In this document: positions 16,916 to 25,336 of the stretch, one piece after another
Layout of the letters: the number at the start of each line of letters is the position of its first letter
Position numbering within the stretch: the stretch's first letter is position 1
Assembly (NCBI GenBank): GCA_964640385.1
Contig: CAZXFL010000004.1
Location: 62,001-126,000 of the forward strand
DNA: 64,000 bases
From: JBBDIK01 sp964640385
GTDB lineage: Bacteria; Actinomycetota; UBA4738; JBBDHU01
Direction: 5' to 3'
The notes under the pieces: generated by a model
What the model was told of the DNA's origin: nothing
Database searches by the model: none
Seen by the model: the letters and a program-made list of their open reading frames with translations, nothing else
Program-made: the position numbers and the translations under genes

Positions 16916-17263
16916 TCACCCAGGTGGCCAGGTCATCCGACGGCCACCGAGCAGGTGGAAGTGCAGGTGGAAGACGCTCTGACCTGCATCCGGGCCGACG
17001 TTGGAGACGAGGCGCCACCCGCTCTTGTCGACGCCTTCCGCCTTCGCGAGGTGGGCGGCCGCCGCGATCAGTTCGGCGAGCATCCCCGCGTGCTTCTCCC
17101 CGAGGCTGCCCATGTCCTCGATGTGGTCCTTCGGGATGAGAAGGATGTGGGTCGGAGCCTCCGGGTCGATATCACGGAACGCCACGACGTGATCGGACGC
17201 GTGAACGATCTCGGCAGGAACCTCCCGCGCGGCGATCTTGCAGAACAGGCACTCGGTGGTCAT
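16916..17263 (-). CDS. HIT-family nucleotide hydrolase/transferase
   Basis: A 115-residue HINT-type protein. The zinc-like N-terminal ECLFCKIAAREVPAEIV, the HILLIPKDHIEDM strand and the histidine triad HLHFHLLGG (His99, 101, 103) are all present. HINT proteins hydrolyse purine nucleoside phosphoramidates such as aminoacyl-AMP. The gene follows dnaJ by 7 nt, and the start is supported by AGGGG upstream of the ATG. In many actinobacteria rsmE sits between dnaJ and this HIT gene; it is missing here. Confidence 0.93.
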   Translation of the reverse strand: MTTECLFCKIAAREVPAEIVHASDHVVAFRDIDPEAPTHILLIPKDHIEDMGSLGEKHAGMLAELIAAAAHLAKAEGVDKSGWRLVSNVGPDAGQSVFHLHFHLLGGRRMTWPPG

Positions 17264-17270
17264 CAGGCCC

Positions 17271-18395
17271 CTATCCTGCCTCATCCGGCCGTCGGAGCGC
17301 ACCCGTAGCCGGCTCGCCGCGAGTCGCGACCTCCCCGCGGAACTCCGCCAGCCGTTCCAGCAGCTTGCGCTCTTCCTTACCGCCGGGATCGGGCGTGCTC
17401 ACGTGCACCGTCAGGAACAGGTCGCCCCGGCCCCGGCGCTCGATGTGCTGCGCGCCCTTGCCTTTGAGCCGGATGACCGCACCCGACTCCAGACCTCGAT
17501 CGAGCTTCACGCGTTCGGTGCCGTCGAGGGTCTGGATCTCAAGCTCCGCGCCGAGCGCCGCCTGCGTCATCGGTACCTCCAGGACCGCGAACAGGTCCTG
17601 ACCGCGACGCGCGAAGACGGCATGTGGACGTACCCGTAACCGCACGTACAGGTCGCCGGACGCGCCTCCGGCTCGACCGACGTGTCCCGCGCCCGTCACG
17701 CGCAACTCCATCCCCTCGGCCACGCCCGCCGGGACCTCGACGGTCACGACGCGCATCGTGGGGATCCGTCCTTCGCCCCGGCAGGTTTCGCACCCGGCGA
17801 CGATCTCCTCGCCGGTACCCTCGCAGGTGGCGCACAGCCGCATCGTCATGACCGAACCGAAGATGCTCTGCTGGACGGCCTGCACCTCCCCCCGGCCGCC
17901 GCAGGCCCGGCACGCCGATGGGAAGGTCCCGGGCGCGCATCCGATCCCACCGCAGGTCTCGCAGGTCTCGTAGGCCTCGACGCTCACGTCCGTCCGCGTC
18001 CCGAAGATGGCCTCCTCGAAGGACATGGAGAGGTCGACCGCCACCGCCTCACCGGGCTGGGTCCGTGAAGGCCGGCGCCCCCTGGCCCCCCGACCACCCG
18101 AGAACGGCGAAGCGCCGCCGAAGAAGAAATCGAAGATGTCGCTGATGTCCCCGAACTGCTGGCCACCCAGCGGGCCGCTGCCAGAGCCGAACGTGTCGTA
18201 CTGACGGCGCTTAGCGGGGTCGGACAGGATCTCGTATGCGGCGGTTACCTCCTTGAACCGATCCTCGCTCCCGGCGTCGTCGCTGACGTCCGGGTGGTGC
18301 TCGCGCGCCAGCTTGCGGTAGGCGCGCTTGATCTCCTCCTGCGCCGCGTCCCTTCGGACACCGAGCAGCGCGTAGAGATCCGTCATCGCAGCCAC
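17271..18395 (-). CDS. dnaJ: Molecular chaperone DnaJ
   Basis: A 374-residue Hsp40 co-chaperone stimulating DnaK. The J domain (about residues 4-70) has the HPD motif in REHHPDVSDD. A short Gly/Phe-rich linker follows (FFFGGASPFSGG). Four CxxCxGxG-type zinc motifs follow (CETCGGIG, CRACGGRG, CATCEGTG, CETCRGEG), then the C-terminal substrate-binding beta domains. The start is uncertain: a GTG (VAAMTDLYALLG) lies exactly 6 nt after a TACACT box and is preferred as a leaderless start; the ATG at 18386 is the alternative. hrcA, usually the adjacent upstream gene, is separated from dnaJ by a sulfatase gene on the opposite strand, so dnaJ needs its own promoter. Confidence 0.95.
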   Translation of the reverse strand: MAAMTDLYALLGVRRDAAQEEIKRAYRKLAREHHPDVSDDAGSEDRFKEVTAAYEILSDPAKRRQYDTFGSGSGPLGGQQFGDISDIFDFFFGGASPFSGGRGARGRRPSRTQPGEAVAVDLSMSFEEAIFGTRTDVSVEAYETCETCGGIGCAPGTFPSACRACGGRGEVQAVQQSIFGSVMTMRLCATCEGTGEEIVAGCETCRGEGRIPTMRVVTVEVPAGVAEGMELRVTGAGHVGRAGGASGDLYVRLRVRPHAVFARRGQDLFAVLEVPMTQAALGAELEIQTLDGTERVKLDRGLESGAVIRLKGKGAQHIERRGRGDLFLTVHVSTPDPGGKEERKLLERLAEFRGEVATRGEPATGALRRPDEAG

Positions 18396-18401
18396 AGGAG
18401 A

Positions 18402-18407
18402 AGTGTA
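18402..18407 (-). promoter_or_regulatory. Putative -10 box (TACACT) for dnaJ
   Basis: TACACT ends 6 nt before an in-frame GTG of dnaJ. The same hexamer precedes the tRNA-Ala gene. It lies within the presumed start region of the divergent sulfatase gene. Confidence 0.45.
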
Positions 18408-19889
18408 GTGGGGCTCGGTGGGCGATCTCCGCCGCTTCGTGGGACGATCGGGGGGTTGGAGGAGACCATCCGAACCCGCCGGCAACGCAGTCGCGCCCTG
18501 CGCATCGCTCTGGGGGCGTGCCTCGTGATCGCCGCAGCGGCCGCTTCGGTTCCGGCGACGGCCCCACAGGCCGGAGCGGCCGTCCGCCCTCCCAGCGTCG
18601 TGGTCATCCTCACCGACGATCAGCGCTGGGATGCGATCGACAAGATGCCTCGACTCGAGTCCCTCTTGGCGCGCAACGGGGTCACGTTCACGCAGGCGTA
18701 CGTCTCGAACGCGCTCTGTTGCCCGAGCCGGGCGACCCTGTTGTCGGGACGGTACTCGCACTCGACCGGTGTGTACCTCAACGAAACCCCGGATGAAGGA
18801 GGCGCGCTTCTGGACGACTCCAACACGGTCGCGACCTGGCTGGACCCCACCCACGAGACCGCCCTGATCGGCAAGTACATGAACGCGTACGAAGATGAGG
18901 CGGCGCTCGGCAACGTCCCGCAAGGCTGGGACCGCTGGCTCTCCTTCGTCGACCCGGGCTACTACAACTACGACGTGAACGAGGACGGCGTGGTGCGCGA
19001 CGTCGGGAAGGCGCCACCTGACTACTCAACGTCGCTCCTGACGCGGAGCGCCGTCTCATTCATCGAAGACACCAACGGGCCCCTGTTCCTGTGGTTCGCA
19101 CCGTTCGCCCCGCACGCCCCCGCCACACCCGCCCCCGGTGACGGAGATGCCTTCAACAGCCTGCACGACTGGCGCCCGCCCTCGTACAACGAGAGGAACA
19201 TGAGCGACAAGCCATCATGGATCGCCGACGAGCCGAAACTCAGCGCAAAAGAACGCAACGGCCTCGATAGCCTGCGCAAGAAGACGTTCCGCTCGCTGAT
19301 CGGCGTCGATCGAGCGATCGAGCGGATCATCGCCGCCCTCGAGGCGACCGACCGACTCGACGAGACGATGATCGTGTTCACGTCGGACAATGGGCTGCTC
19401 TGGGGCGAACACCGTTGGCGAACGAAGAACATCGGCTATGAAGAGGCGATCCACGTGCCGCTCGTGATCCGCTACGACCCTCTTACCCGCAATCTGCGAA
19501 AGGGGCAGCGCGTCGAAGACCAGCTCGCGGTCAACACGGATCTGGCTCCAACCTTGGCCGACCTCGTGGACATCCCGTCGCCGGGGGTCGACGGATCGAG
19601 CCTCATCCCCGTACTGGAGGACGCACCGGTTCCCGGATGGCGGAGCGACTTCCTGTTAGAGCATCAGGGGTTCGGGAGGCCCTTCGTGCCATCGTTCTGC
19701 GGCATCCATACGGAGACGACGTCCTACATGCGCTTCCAAGACGGAGACGAAGAGCTGTACATGCTGACCCAGGATCGCTATCAGATGAACAACGTTGCGA
19801 GTGACCTGACCTTCGCACCGATCCTGAACGCCGCCCGGCTCCGTACCCAGGTGCTCTGCAACCCGGAGCCGCCCGGGTTCAACTTCTAG
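18408..19889 (+). CDS. Exported sulfatase (formylglycine-dependent)
   Basis: A 493-residue secreted or anchored type I sulfatase. After a signal peptide (basic RTRRQRSRALRIALG, hydrophobic core to about residue 58) the alkaline-phosphatase-fold domain opens with SVVVILTDDQRWD, whose aspartates bind calcium. The catalytic motif CCPSRATLLSGRY fits C-x-P-x-R, with Cys104 the residue converted to formylglycine. Further support comes from FTSDNGLLWGEHRW near the second metal site and a C-terminal QDRYQMNN segment. It is nearest to N-acetylglucosamine-6-sulfatase-like enzymes of soil bacteria; the substrate is unknown. The GTG start has AGGAG 7 nt upstream; a TTG at 18456 is an alternative. It interrupts the hrcA-dnaJ neighbourhood and shares a CTAG stop with hrcA. 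Confidence 0.85.
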   Translation: MGLGGRSPPLRGTIGGLEETIRTRRQRSRALRIALGACLVIAAAAASVPATAPQAGAAVRPPSVVVILTDDQRWDAIDKMPRLESLLARNGVTFTQAYVSNALCCPSRATLLSGRYSHSTGVYLNETPDEGGALLDDSNTVATWLDPTHETALIGKYMNAYEDEAALGNVPQGWDRWLSFVDPGYYNYDVNEDGVVRDVGKAPPDYSTSLLTRSAVSFIEDTNGPLFLWFAPFAPHAPATPAPGDGDAFNSLHDWRPPSYNERNMSDKPSWIADEPKLSAKERNGLDSLRKKTFRSLIGVDRAIERIIAALEATDRLDETMIVFTSDNGLLWGEHRWRTKNIGYEEAIHVPLVIRYDPLTRNLRKGQRVEDQLAVNTDLAPTLADLVDIPSPGVDGSSLIPVLEDAPVPGWRSDFLLEHQGFGRPFVPSFCGIHTETTSYMRFQDGDEELYMLTQDRYQMNNVASDLTFAPILNAARLRTQVLCNPEPPGFNF

Positions 19890-20959
19890 TTCTGCGAGCG
19901 GTCGAGGGCAGCGGCCAGTTCCGAGATGCGCCGTGCGATGGCCCGGACCGTGGCGATCGCGGTGACGTAGTCCATGCGCGTGGGACCGACGACCCCGATC
20001 GACCCGAGCGACGTGTCCCCGACTCCGTACGGGGCAGAGACGATCGCGGCGTCCCATTCTTCCGTGGACGGGTGCTCACCGCCGATCGTGACATGCACAT
20101 CCTCGCCCGGGTCGGCAGGCGCCTGGAGGAGCGAGAGCATCTCGGACTCGCGTTCGAGGGCCTCGAAGAGCCGCTGGATCGTCTCGCGCCGCCACGTGGC
20201 CGCCTCTCCCGCAAGGTTCGACACGCCCCGGACCAGGACGTGGGCGCCGGCTTGGCCGTCGCGCATCTCGGCGAGCGCATCGGCGAGCTCCTTGATGAGG
20301 CTTCGCTCGGGCTCCGGCGCGTTCGCGGACATGTGGAGCACCTCGACCTCGGCATCCGACACGGTGCGCCCGGCGAGCGCTTGCCCCAGCCGATCCGAGA
20401 GATCCGCGAGTTCCCGGTCGTCGACACCCTCCGGCCGATCGAGCGTGCGCTTGTCCACATGCCCGTGCTGCCCGACGATGAGCGCCAGGATCACCGACCC
20501 GACCCCGACGAGTTCGACATGAACGACCCGTTCGTCCGTGGCGGACGGGGGAACGGCGAGCCCCGCGTACTGGGTCAAGCGCGATAGGAGCTGGGTCGCA
20601 CCGACGAGGGTCTCCTCCAGGTCCATGACCGTTTGGGCGAAGAACTCCGAAATCGCGCGCTTCTGCGTATCGCGCAGTCGTCCGGCGGGCAGGCTGTTGA
20701 CGAAGTAGCGGTAGCCGAGGTCGGTCGGGACGCGGCCGGCCGACGTGTGAGGATGGCCGAGGTACCCCATCTCTTCAAGCGCGGAGAGCTCGTTGCGGAT
20801 CGTCGCGGGAGAGACGCCCAGCTTCGCGTGCTCGGCGATCGTCTCGCTACCGACCGGCTCGCCGGTACGGACGTACTCCTCGACGACGATCCGCAGGACC
20901 ATCGCCTTGCGTTCACCCAGCTCGCGGGGAGCAGCCGTCGCCTCCTTGTCGTCCGCCAT
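19886..20959 (-). CDS. hrcA: Heat-inducible transcription repressor HrcA
   Basis: A 357-residue repressor of class I heat-shock genes. The N-terminal winged helix-turn-helix includes YVRTGEPVGSETIAEH, LGVSPATIRNELSALEEMGYL and HTSAGRVPTDLGYRYFV, which are highly diagnostic. The rest is the GAF-like dimerisation region with the conserved PYGVGDTSLGSIGVVGPTRMDY near the C-terminus. A CIRCE operator lies just upstream, so the gene is autoregulated. The ATG has AAAGG spaced about 7 nt. The 3' end overlaps the sulfatase stop. hemW and lepA lie upstream on the same strand, 69 nt away. Confidence 0.95.
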   Translation of the reverse strand: MADDKEATAAPRELGERKAMVLRIVVEEYVRTGEPVGSETIAEHAKLGVSPATIRNELSALEEMGYLGHPHTSAGRVPTDLGYRYFVNSLPAGRLRDTQKRAISEFFAQTVMDLEETLVGATQLLSRLTQYAGLAVPPSATDERVVHVELVGVGSVILALIVGQHGHVDKRTLDRPEGVDDRELADLSDRLGQALAGRTVSDAEVEVLHMSANAPEPERSLIKELADALAEMRDGQAGAHVLVRGVSNLAGEAATWRRETIQRLFEALERESEMLSLLQAPADPGEDVHVTIGGEHPSTEEWDAAIVSAPYGVGDTSLGSIGVVGPTRMDYVTAIATVRAIARRISELAAALDRSQN

Positions 20960-20969
20960 GGCTATACCT

Positions 20970-20996
20970 TTAGCACTCCCGACCCGAGAGTGATAG
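20970..20996. promoter_or_regulatory. CIRCE operator (HrcA-binding inverted repeat)
   Basis: TTAGCACTC, 9 nt, GAGTGATAG. One arm is a perfect match to the CIRCE consensus (TTAGCACTC-N9-GAGTGCTAA) and the other differs at two positions. It ends 10 nt before the hrcA start codon, where bound HrcA would block initiation. Confidence 0.88.
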
Positions 20997-21028
20997 GACT
21001 CCAGGGCGGTCGATCACTCGGTCGTGCC

Positions 21029-22126
21029 TCAGCCCGTCAGCGCCAGGACCAGGTCGCTCGCGAGGAACATGCCCCGCTCGGTGAGGATGTACCTGCCGTT
21101 CGAGCGGGTCAGCAGGCCTTCATCGAGGTACTGATCTGCCCGATCGGCGTCGACCAGCGCCGCCGAGATGCCCTCCCGGGTCCGCAATCGCAGGAACATG
21201 TCCTCAAGGCGCATGTCGTCGGCGGTGAGGTGCTCCTTGCCGCCGGCTGGAAGCTTGCCCGCCTCCACCGAGGCCAGGTACTCCTCGGGCGGACGCAGGT
21301 TCCACCACCTGCGCCCGTCGCGATAGGAATGCGCTCCCGCACCGAGTCCGAGATAGGGATCGCGTCGCCAGTAGCCGAGGTTGTGGCTGCACTCATGCCC
21401 GGGTTTGGCCCAGTTCGAGACCTCGTAGTGCTCGAACCCGGCGTCACGCAGAACGTCACAGGCCAACGCGAACATGTCGGCCTGCAGGTCCGGATCGGGG
21501 GCGGCCTTCGTCGACGCCGCCACCTGACTCCCGAGCGGCGTGTTCGCCTCGACCGTCAACGCATACGCGGACACGTGCTCCGGATCGAGCGCGAGCGTCT
21601 CCTTCAGCGTCGAGCGCCATGAGTCGAGCGTTTCCCCCTCCGCCCCGAAGATCAGGTCCAGGTTCACGTCGTCGTAGCCGCCCCGGCGCGCGGCCGCGAA
21701 CGCCGACCGAACCGACTCGGGCGAATGCACGCGTTCCAGTGATGCGAGCGCTGCGGGGTCGAACGACTGCGCGCCCATCGATAGCCGCGTGAAGCCGGCC
21801 TCACGGAGCGTTCGCAGCTTCCCCTCGTCGACGGTGTCCGGGTTGGCCTCGATCGTGACCTCGGCGTCGGCGGCGATCGCGAAGACTTCCCGGAAGTGCT
21901 CCAGTACCCTGACGAGGTCGCCAGTTTCGAGCCGGGTCGGGGTCCCACCGCCGAAGAACACCGTATCGACGCACTCCCCCGCCCAGCCCCACGCGGCTAG
22001 ATCCGCTTCCCGCGCAAGCGCCTCCGCGTATCGGCGGCGCAGGTGGTCGAGTCCCTCGTACGCGTTGAAGTCGCAATAGCCGCAGCGCGTCAGGCAGAAC
22101 GGCACGTGCGCGTAGAGGCCGCTCAT
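21029..22126 (-). CDS. hemW: Radical SAM haem chaperone HemW
   Basis: A 365-residue radical SAM protein of the HemW family (formerly annotated as oxygen-independent coproporphyrinogen III oxidase-like). The cluster-binding segment VPFCLTRCGYCDFNAYEG has the CxxxCxxC pattern (cysteines about residues 11, 15, 18). TVFFGGGTPTRLETGDLVRV, the IEANPDTV strand, RLSMGAQSFD and a C-terminal winged-helix-like domain follow. HemW binds and inserts haem; the extra CxxC features separating HemN from HemW were not scored in detail. The start forms an ATGA overlap with the lepA stop, giving a lepA-hemW operon as in most actinobacteria. Confidence 0.93.
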   Translation of the reverse strand: MSGLYAHVPFCLTRCGYCDFNAYEGLDHLRRRYAEALAREADLAAWGWAGECVDTVFFGGGTPTRLETGDLVRVLEHFREVFAIAADAEVTIEANPDTVDEGKLRTLREAGFTRLSMGAQSFDPAALASLERVHSPESVRSAFAAARRGGYDDVNLDLIFGAEGETLDSWRSTLKETLALDPEHVSAYALTVEANTPLGSQVAASTKAAPDPDLQADMFALACDVLRDAGFEHYEVSNWAKPGHECSHNLGYWRRDPYLGLGAGAHSYRDGRRWWNLRPPEEYLASVEAGKLPAGGKEHLTADDMRLEDMFLRLRTREGISAALVDADRADQYLDEGLLTRSNGRYILTERGMFLASDLVLALTG

Positions 22127-23952
22127 TTCTTGGCCTCCTGCTTCCCGTTCCCCTGATCGACGCGGAGCGCGGATATGAACGCCTCCTGCGGCACGTCGAC
22201 CCGCCCGACCCGCCGCATCCGTTCCTTCCCCTTCTTCTGCTGCTCGAGGAGCTTGCGCTTCCGCGTGATGTCGCCGCCGTAGCACTTGGCCAGCACGTCC
22301 TTGCGCTTGGCCTTGACCGTCTCGCGCGCGATGATCCGCGAGCCGATCGCAGCCTGGATCGCGACCTCGAAGTGCTGACGCGGGATCAGCTCGCGGAGGC
22401 GTTCGGCCATCTGGCGCCCGTAGCGATACGACTTCTCGCGGTGGATCACGGATGAGAAGGCGTCCACCGGCTCGCCGTGGAGCAGGATATCGACACGCAC
22501 GAGGTCCGCCGGCTGATAGCCCCGGGGCTCGTAGTCCAACGACGCGTATCCGCGCGTCCGCGACTTCAGCTGGTCGAAGAAGTCGAAGATGATCTCGGCG
22601 AGCGGGAGCAGGTAGTGGACCTCGGCGCGTTCCGTCGTCAGGTACTTCATGTCGAGCATCTCGCCACGGCGCGACTGGCACAGATCGAAGATCGGGCCGA
22701 GGTACTCGGCCGGGGTGATGACCGTCGCCAGCACCATCGGCTCCTCACACCGCTCGTAGGTGCCCGGGTCCGGCATCTCCGACGGATTGTGGACCTCGAT
22801 CACCTCGTCGCCGGGCTTCACGACGTGGAACTCGACGTTCGGCGCGGTTGCGATCAGCTCGAGGTTGAACTCGCGCTCCAGGCGTTCCTTGACGATGTCC
22901 ATGTGCAGCAATCCCAGGAACCCACAGCGGAACCCGAATCCGAGCGCCATCGAGGACTCCGGCTCGTAGGCCAACGCCGAGTCGGAAAGCCGCAGCTTGC
23001 CGAGTGCGTCGCGCAGTTCCGCGTAGTCGCCGCCCTCGGCAGGGAACAGCCCGCTCCACACCATCGGCTTCGGTTCGCGGTAGCCGGGGAGCGGCTCGGC
23101 GGCACCCTCCTTCCCGGCAAGCGTGATCGTGTCGCCGACCTTCGCCTCGTGGACGTCCTTCACGCCGGTCACCAGGTACCCGACCTCGCCGGCGGTGAGC
23201 CGCTCAACCGGCATCGGATCGGGCGCCTGCACGCCGGCCTCCTCCGCCTCGACGTCCAGCCCAACCGCCATCAGCCGGACCCGCGCCCGGGACGGGAGTT
23301 CTCCGTTGACGACTCGGACGTAGGTGATGACGCCGCGGTACGCGTCGAATGCCGAGTCGAAGATCATGGCCTGCAGAGGTGCCGAAGCATCCCCCTTCGG
23401 GGGCGGAACGCGATCGACGACCGCGTCGGCCAGTTCGGTGACGCCGGCCCCGCTCTTCGCCGAGATCCGAAGGACGTCCTCGGGCGCGCAGCCGATGAGC
23501 TCTGCGACACCGGTGGCCGCTTCGTCCGGTTGCGCCGCCGGCAGATCGATCTTGTTCACGGCGGGGATGATCGTCAGTCCCGCATCGCGAGCCAGGTGGA
23601 AGTTGGCCAGCGTCTGCGCCTCGATCCCCTGGGCGGCGTCCACCAGCAGGATCGCGCCCTCGCACGCCGCCAGCGACCGCGAGACCTCGTAGGTGAAGTC
23701 CACGTGCCCGGGCGTGTCGATCAGGTTCAGGACGTACGGGGTGCCGTCCTTCTCATAGCTAAGCCGGACCGACTGGGCCTTGATCGTGATCCCGCGCTCA
23801 CGCTCCAGATCCATCTTGTCTAGGTATTGGGCACGCATGTCACGCCCCTCGACGGCGTGCGTCAGTTCCAGCAGCCGATCGGCCAGGGTGGATTTCCCAT
23901 GGTCGATGTGCGCGACGATGCAGAAGTTGCGGATGCGGGAGAGCTCGGTCAC
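22123..23952 (-). CDS. lepA: Elongation factor 4 (LepA)
   Basis: A 609-residue translational GTPase acting on ribosomes during initiation/elongation stress. G1 AHIDHGKSTLADRLL, G2 region with RERGITIKAQ, G3 DTPGHVDF and G4 NKID are present, followed by EF-Tu domain II, the EF-G-like domains, and the LepA-specific C-terminal domain (ISALRVDQGNGKQEAKK end). Length is exactly that of the family. The GTG start (VTELSRIRNF) is chosen by alignment; an upstream in-frame extension has no family similarity. A TACGAT box lies 10 nt before the GTG. The rpsT gene starts 134 nt away in the opposite direction. Confidence 0.96.
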   Translation of the reverse strand: MTELSRIRNFCIVAHIDHGKSTLADRLLELTHAVEGRDMRAQYLDKMDLERERGITIKAQSVRLSYEKDGTPYVLNLIDTPGHVDFTYEVSRSLAACEGAILLVDAAQGIEAQTLANFHLARDAGLTIIPAVNKIDLPAAQPDEAATGVAELIGCAPEDVLRISAKSGAGVTELADAVVDRVPPPKGDASAPLQAMIFDSAFDAYRGVITYVRVVNGELPSRARVRLMAVGLDVEAEEAGVQAPDPMPVERLTAGEVGYLVTGVKDVHEAKVGDTITLAGKEGAAEPLPGYREPKPMVWSGLFPAEGGDYAELRDALGKLRLSDSALAYEPESSMALGFGFRCGFLGLLHMDIVKERLEREFNLELIATAPNVEFHVVKPGDEVIEVHNPSEMPDPGTYERCEEPMVLATVITPAEYLGPIFDLCQSRRGEMLDMKYLTTERAEVHYLLPLAEIIFDFFDQLKSRTRGYASLDYEPRGYQPADLVRVDILLHGEPVDAFSSVIHREKSYRYGRQMAERLRELIPRQHFEVAIQAAIGSRIIARETVKAKRKDVLAKCYGGDITRKRKLLEQQKKGKERMRRVGRVDVPQEAFISALRVDQGNGKQEAKK

Positions 23953-23962
23953 GGTGGTCTCT

Positions 23963-23968
23963 ATCGTA
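23963..23968 (-). promoter_or_regulatory. Putative -10 box (TACGAT) for lepA-hemW
   Basis: TACGAT ends 10 nt before the lepA GTG, consistent with a very short leader. Identical to the recO box. Confidence 0.35.
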
Positions 23969-24072
23969 CGGGTCGGCGACCGGTCGGCCTCGGACGACGC
24001 GGGGCGCACGAGCCCGGGCGCACGCGAGTCGGGGCGCACGCGCCGGAGGGAATTCGCCCCCATCGTGCCTGG

Positions 24073-24078
24073 TAAACT
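24073..24078 (+). promoter_or_regulatory. Putative -10 box (TAAACT) for rpsT
   Basis: TAAACT ends 8 nt before the GTG of rpsT. No Shine-Dalgarno fits between them, so the ribosomal protein mRNA is predicted to be leaderless or nearly so. Confidence 0.5.
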
Positions 24079-24086
24079 CCCTCGCC

Positions 24087-24353
24087 GTGGCCAACATCAA
24101 GTCTCAGATCAAGCGGAACCGCCAGAACGAGCGCAGGCGCGCCCGCAACAAGACCGTGCGCACGGCTCTGAAGACGGACGTGAAGAAGGCCCGGACGGGC
24201 GCCGATGCCGGCGACACCGAGGCCGCGACCGCTCAGGTCCGCGCGGCTTCCCGTTCCCTCGACAAGGCCGCGTCCAAGGGCATGCTCCACAAGCGCACCG
24301 CCGCCCGCCGCAAGTCCCGGCTCACGAAAGCCGTCGCGCGCGCCGCTCGATAG
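24087..24353 (+). CDS. rpsT: 30S ribosomal protein S20
   Basis: An 88-residue, strongly basic ribosomal protein binding 16S rRNA. MANIKSQIKRNRQNERRR is the typical S20 start, with the family's helical KAASKGMLHKRTAARRKSRL segment near the C-terminus. GTG start. It is transcribed opposite to both lepA and holA, as commonly seen in this actinobacterial block, so it is a single-gene unit. Confidence 0.97.
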   Translation: MANIKSQIKRNRQNERRRARNKTVRTALKTDVKKARTGADAGDTEAATAQVRAASRSLDKAASKGMLHKRTAARRKSRLTKAVARAAR

Positions 24354-24362
24354 TCGGTCGAC

Positions 24363-24378
24363 CGGCCGCAGGAGGCCG
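24363..24378. terminator. Hairpin between convergent rpsT and holA
   Basis: CGGCC, a 6-nt loop and GGCCG form a short GC-rich hairpin in the 47-nt gap between two convergent genes. There is no T-run, so it could at best be a weak bidirectional terminator. Confidence 0.3.
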
Positions 24379-24400
24379 CGCCGAAGGGCCATGCCCAGCC

Positions 24401-25336
24401 TCAGCCCGCGATCTTCGTCATCAGCGACGACAGCACCACGTCTCCGTCCGCCCCCAACTTGAGCGACCGGTCGGCCTCTACCAGCGCCCCGTGGATCCGG
24501 GTCAGCTCCTCCATCGTGAACCGCCCGGCCTGCTCGCGGTAGCGCCGGCCCTGCCAGTCGAACCGCAGGCCCGCAGCCCGTGCGACGTCGGCGGGCGACG
24601 TACCGTCCGGCAGCGACCGCACCTTCAACAGGTCGCGAACGCGTGCCGAGATGCCGCCCAGGATCATGATCGGATCCTCGCGCGCCGACATCAATGACCG
24701 CAGGGACCGGATCGAACCAGCGAGGTTCCGCTCGAACGCGCGGTCACAGAGGTCCCAGACCCGCTGCTCCCCCAGCCCCTTGAACTGCTGGGCGACCAGC
24801 TCCGGGGTGATCCGCGTGCCGGGGAACGCGTTCGCGAGCTGATCGAGGGCCTGATCGAGTTCGGCCGGCTCCTCGCCCACCGAATGGACCAGCGCGTTCG
24901 CGCCCGGGCCCGCGATGTCGATCCCCTTCCCCTTGGCGCGTGCGGCGATCCACCCGGCCAGCTCCTTGCGCGCGACATTGACCTCGCGCACCTCGCCGAC
25001 GGGATCAACCAGTTTCGCGAGGGTCGCCGGAGCCTTACCGCGCTCCCCGACGCGCGCGAGGAGCACCAGCGTGGAGTCCGGCGACGGCGCCTGCAGGTAC
25101 TGCTTCAGCTCCTTGACGCCGTGGTCCGGTAGCGACCGGCACCCGGTCACCAGGAGCGCACGGCGTTCGCCGAACAAGGAGGGAGTCACCAGGTCGGCGG
25201 TTTCGCCACCCTGCCACTCCTCCGCGTCGACCTCGACCGGTTGCACATCGCCCAGCAGGTCGAGCCCGGCCTCACGGAGGAGGAACGCGTCCTCCCCCCA
25301 CAGCAGCACCACCGGAGGAGCCGACTTCTTCGTCAC
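24401..25336 (-). CDS. holA: DNA polymerase III subunit delta
   Basis: A 311-residue clamp-loader subunit that opens the beta clamp. The start (PPVVLLWGEDAFLLREAGLDLL) is the standard HolA opening, with the family pattern of a degenerate AAA+ fold: VTPSLFGERRALLVTG, STLVLLARVG, ELVAQQFKGLGEQRVWDLCDRAFERNL and a helical collar domain at the C-terminus. No Walker A is expected in this subunit and none is seen. The GTG start overlaps the comEC stop as GTGA, giving the conserved comEA-comEC-holA operon. Confidence 0.92.
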   Translation of the reverse strand: MTKKSAPPVVLLWGEDAFLLREAGLDLLGDVQPVEVDAEEWQGGETADLVTPSLFGERRALLVTGCRSLPDHGVKELKQYLQAPSPDSTLVLLARVGERGKAPATLAKLVDPVGEVREVNVARKELAGWIAARAKGKGIDIAGPGANALVHSVGEEPAELDQALDQLANAFPGTRITPELVAQQFKGLGEQRVWDLCDRAFERNLAGSIRSLRSLMSAREDPIMILGGISARVRDLLKVRSLPDGTSPADVARAAGLRFDWQGRRYREQAGRFTMEELTRIHGALVEADRSLKLGADGDVVLSSLMTKIAG

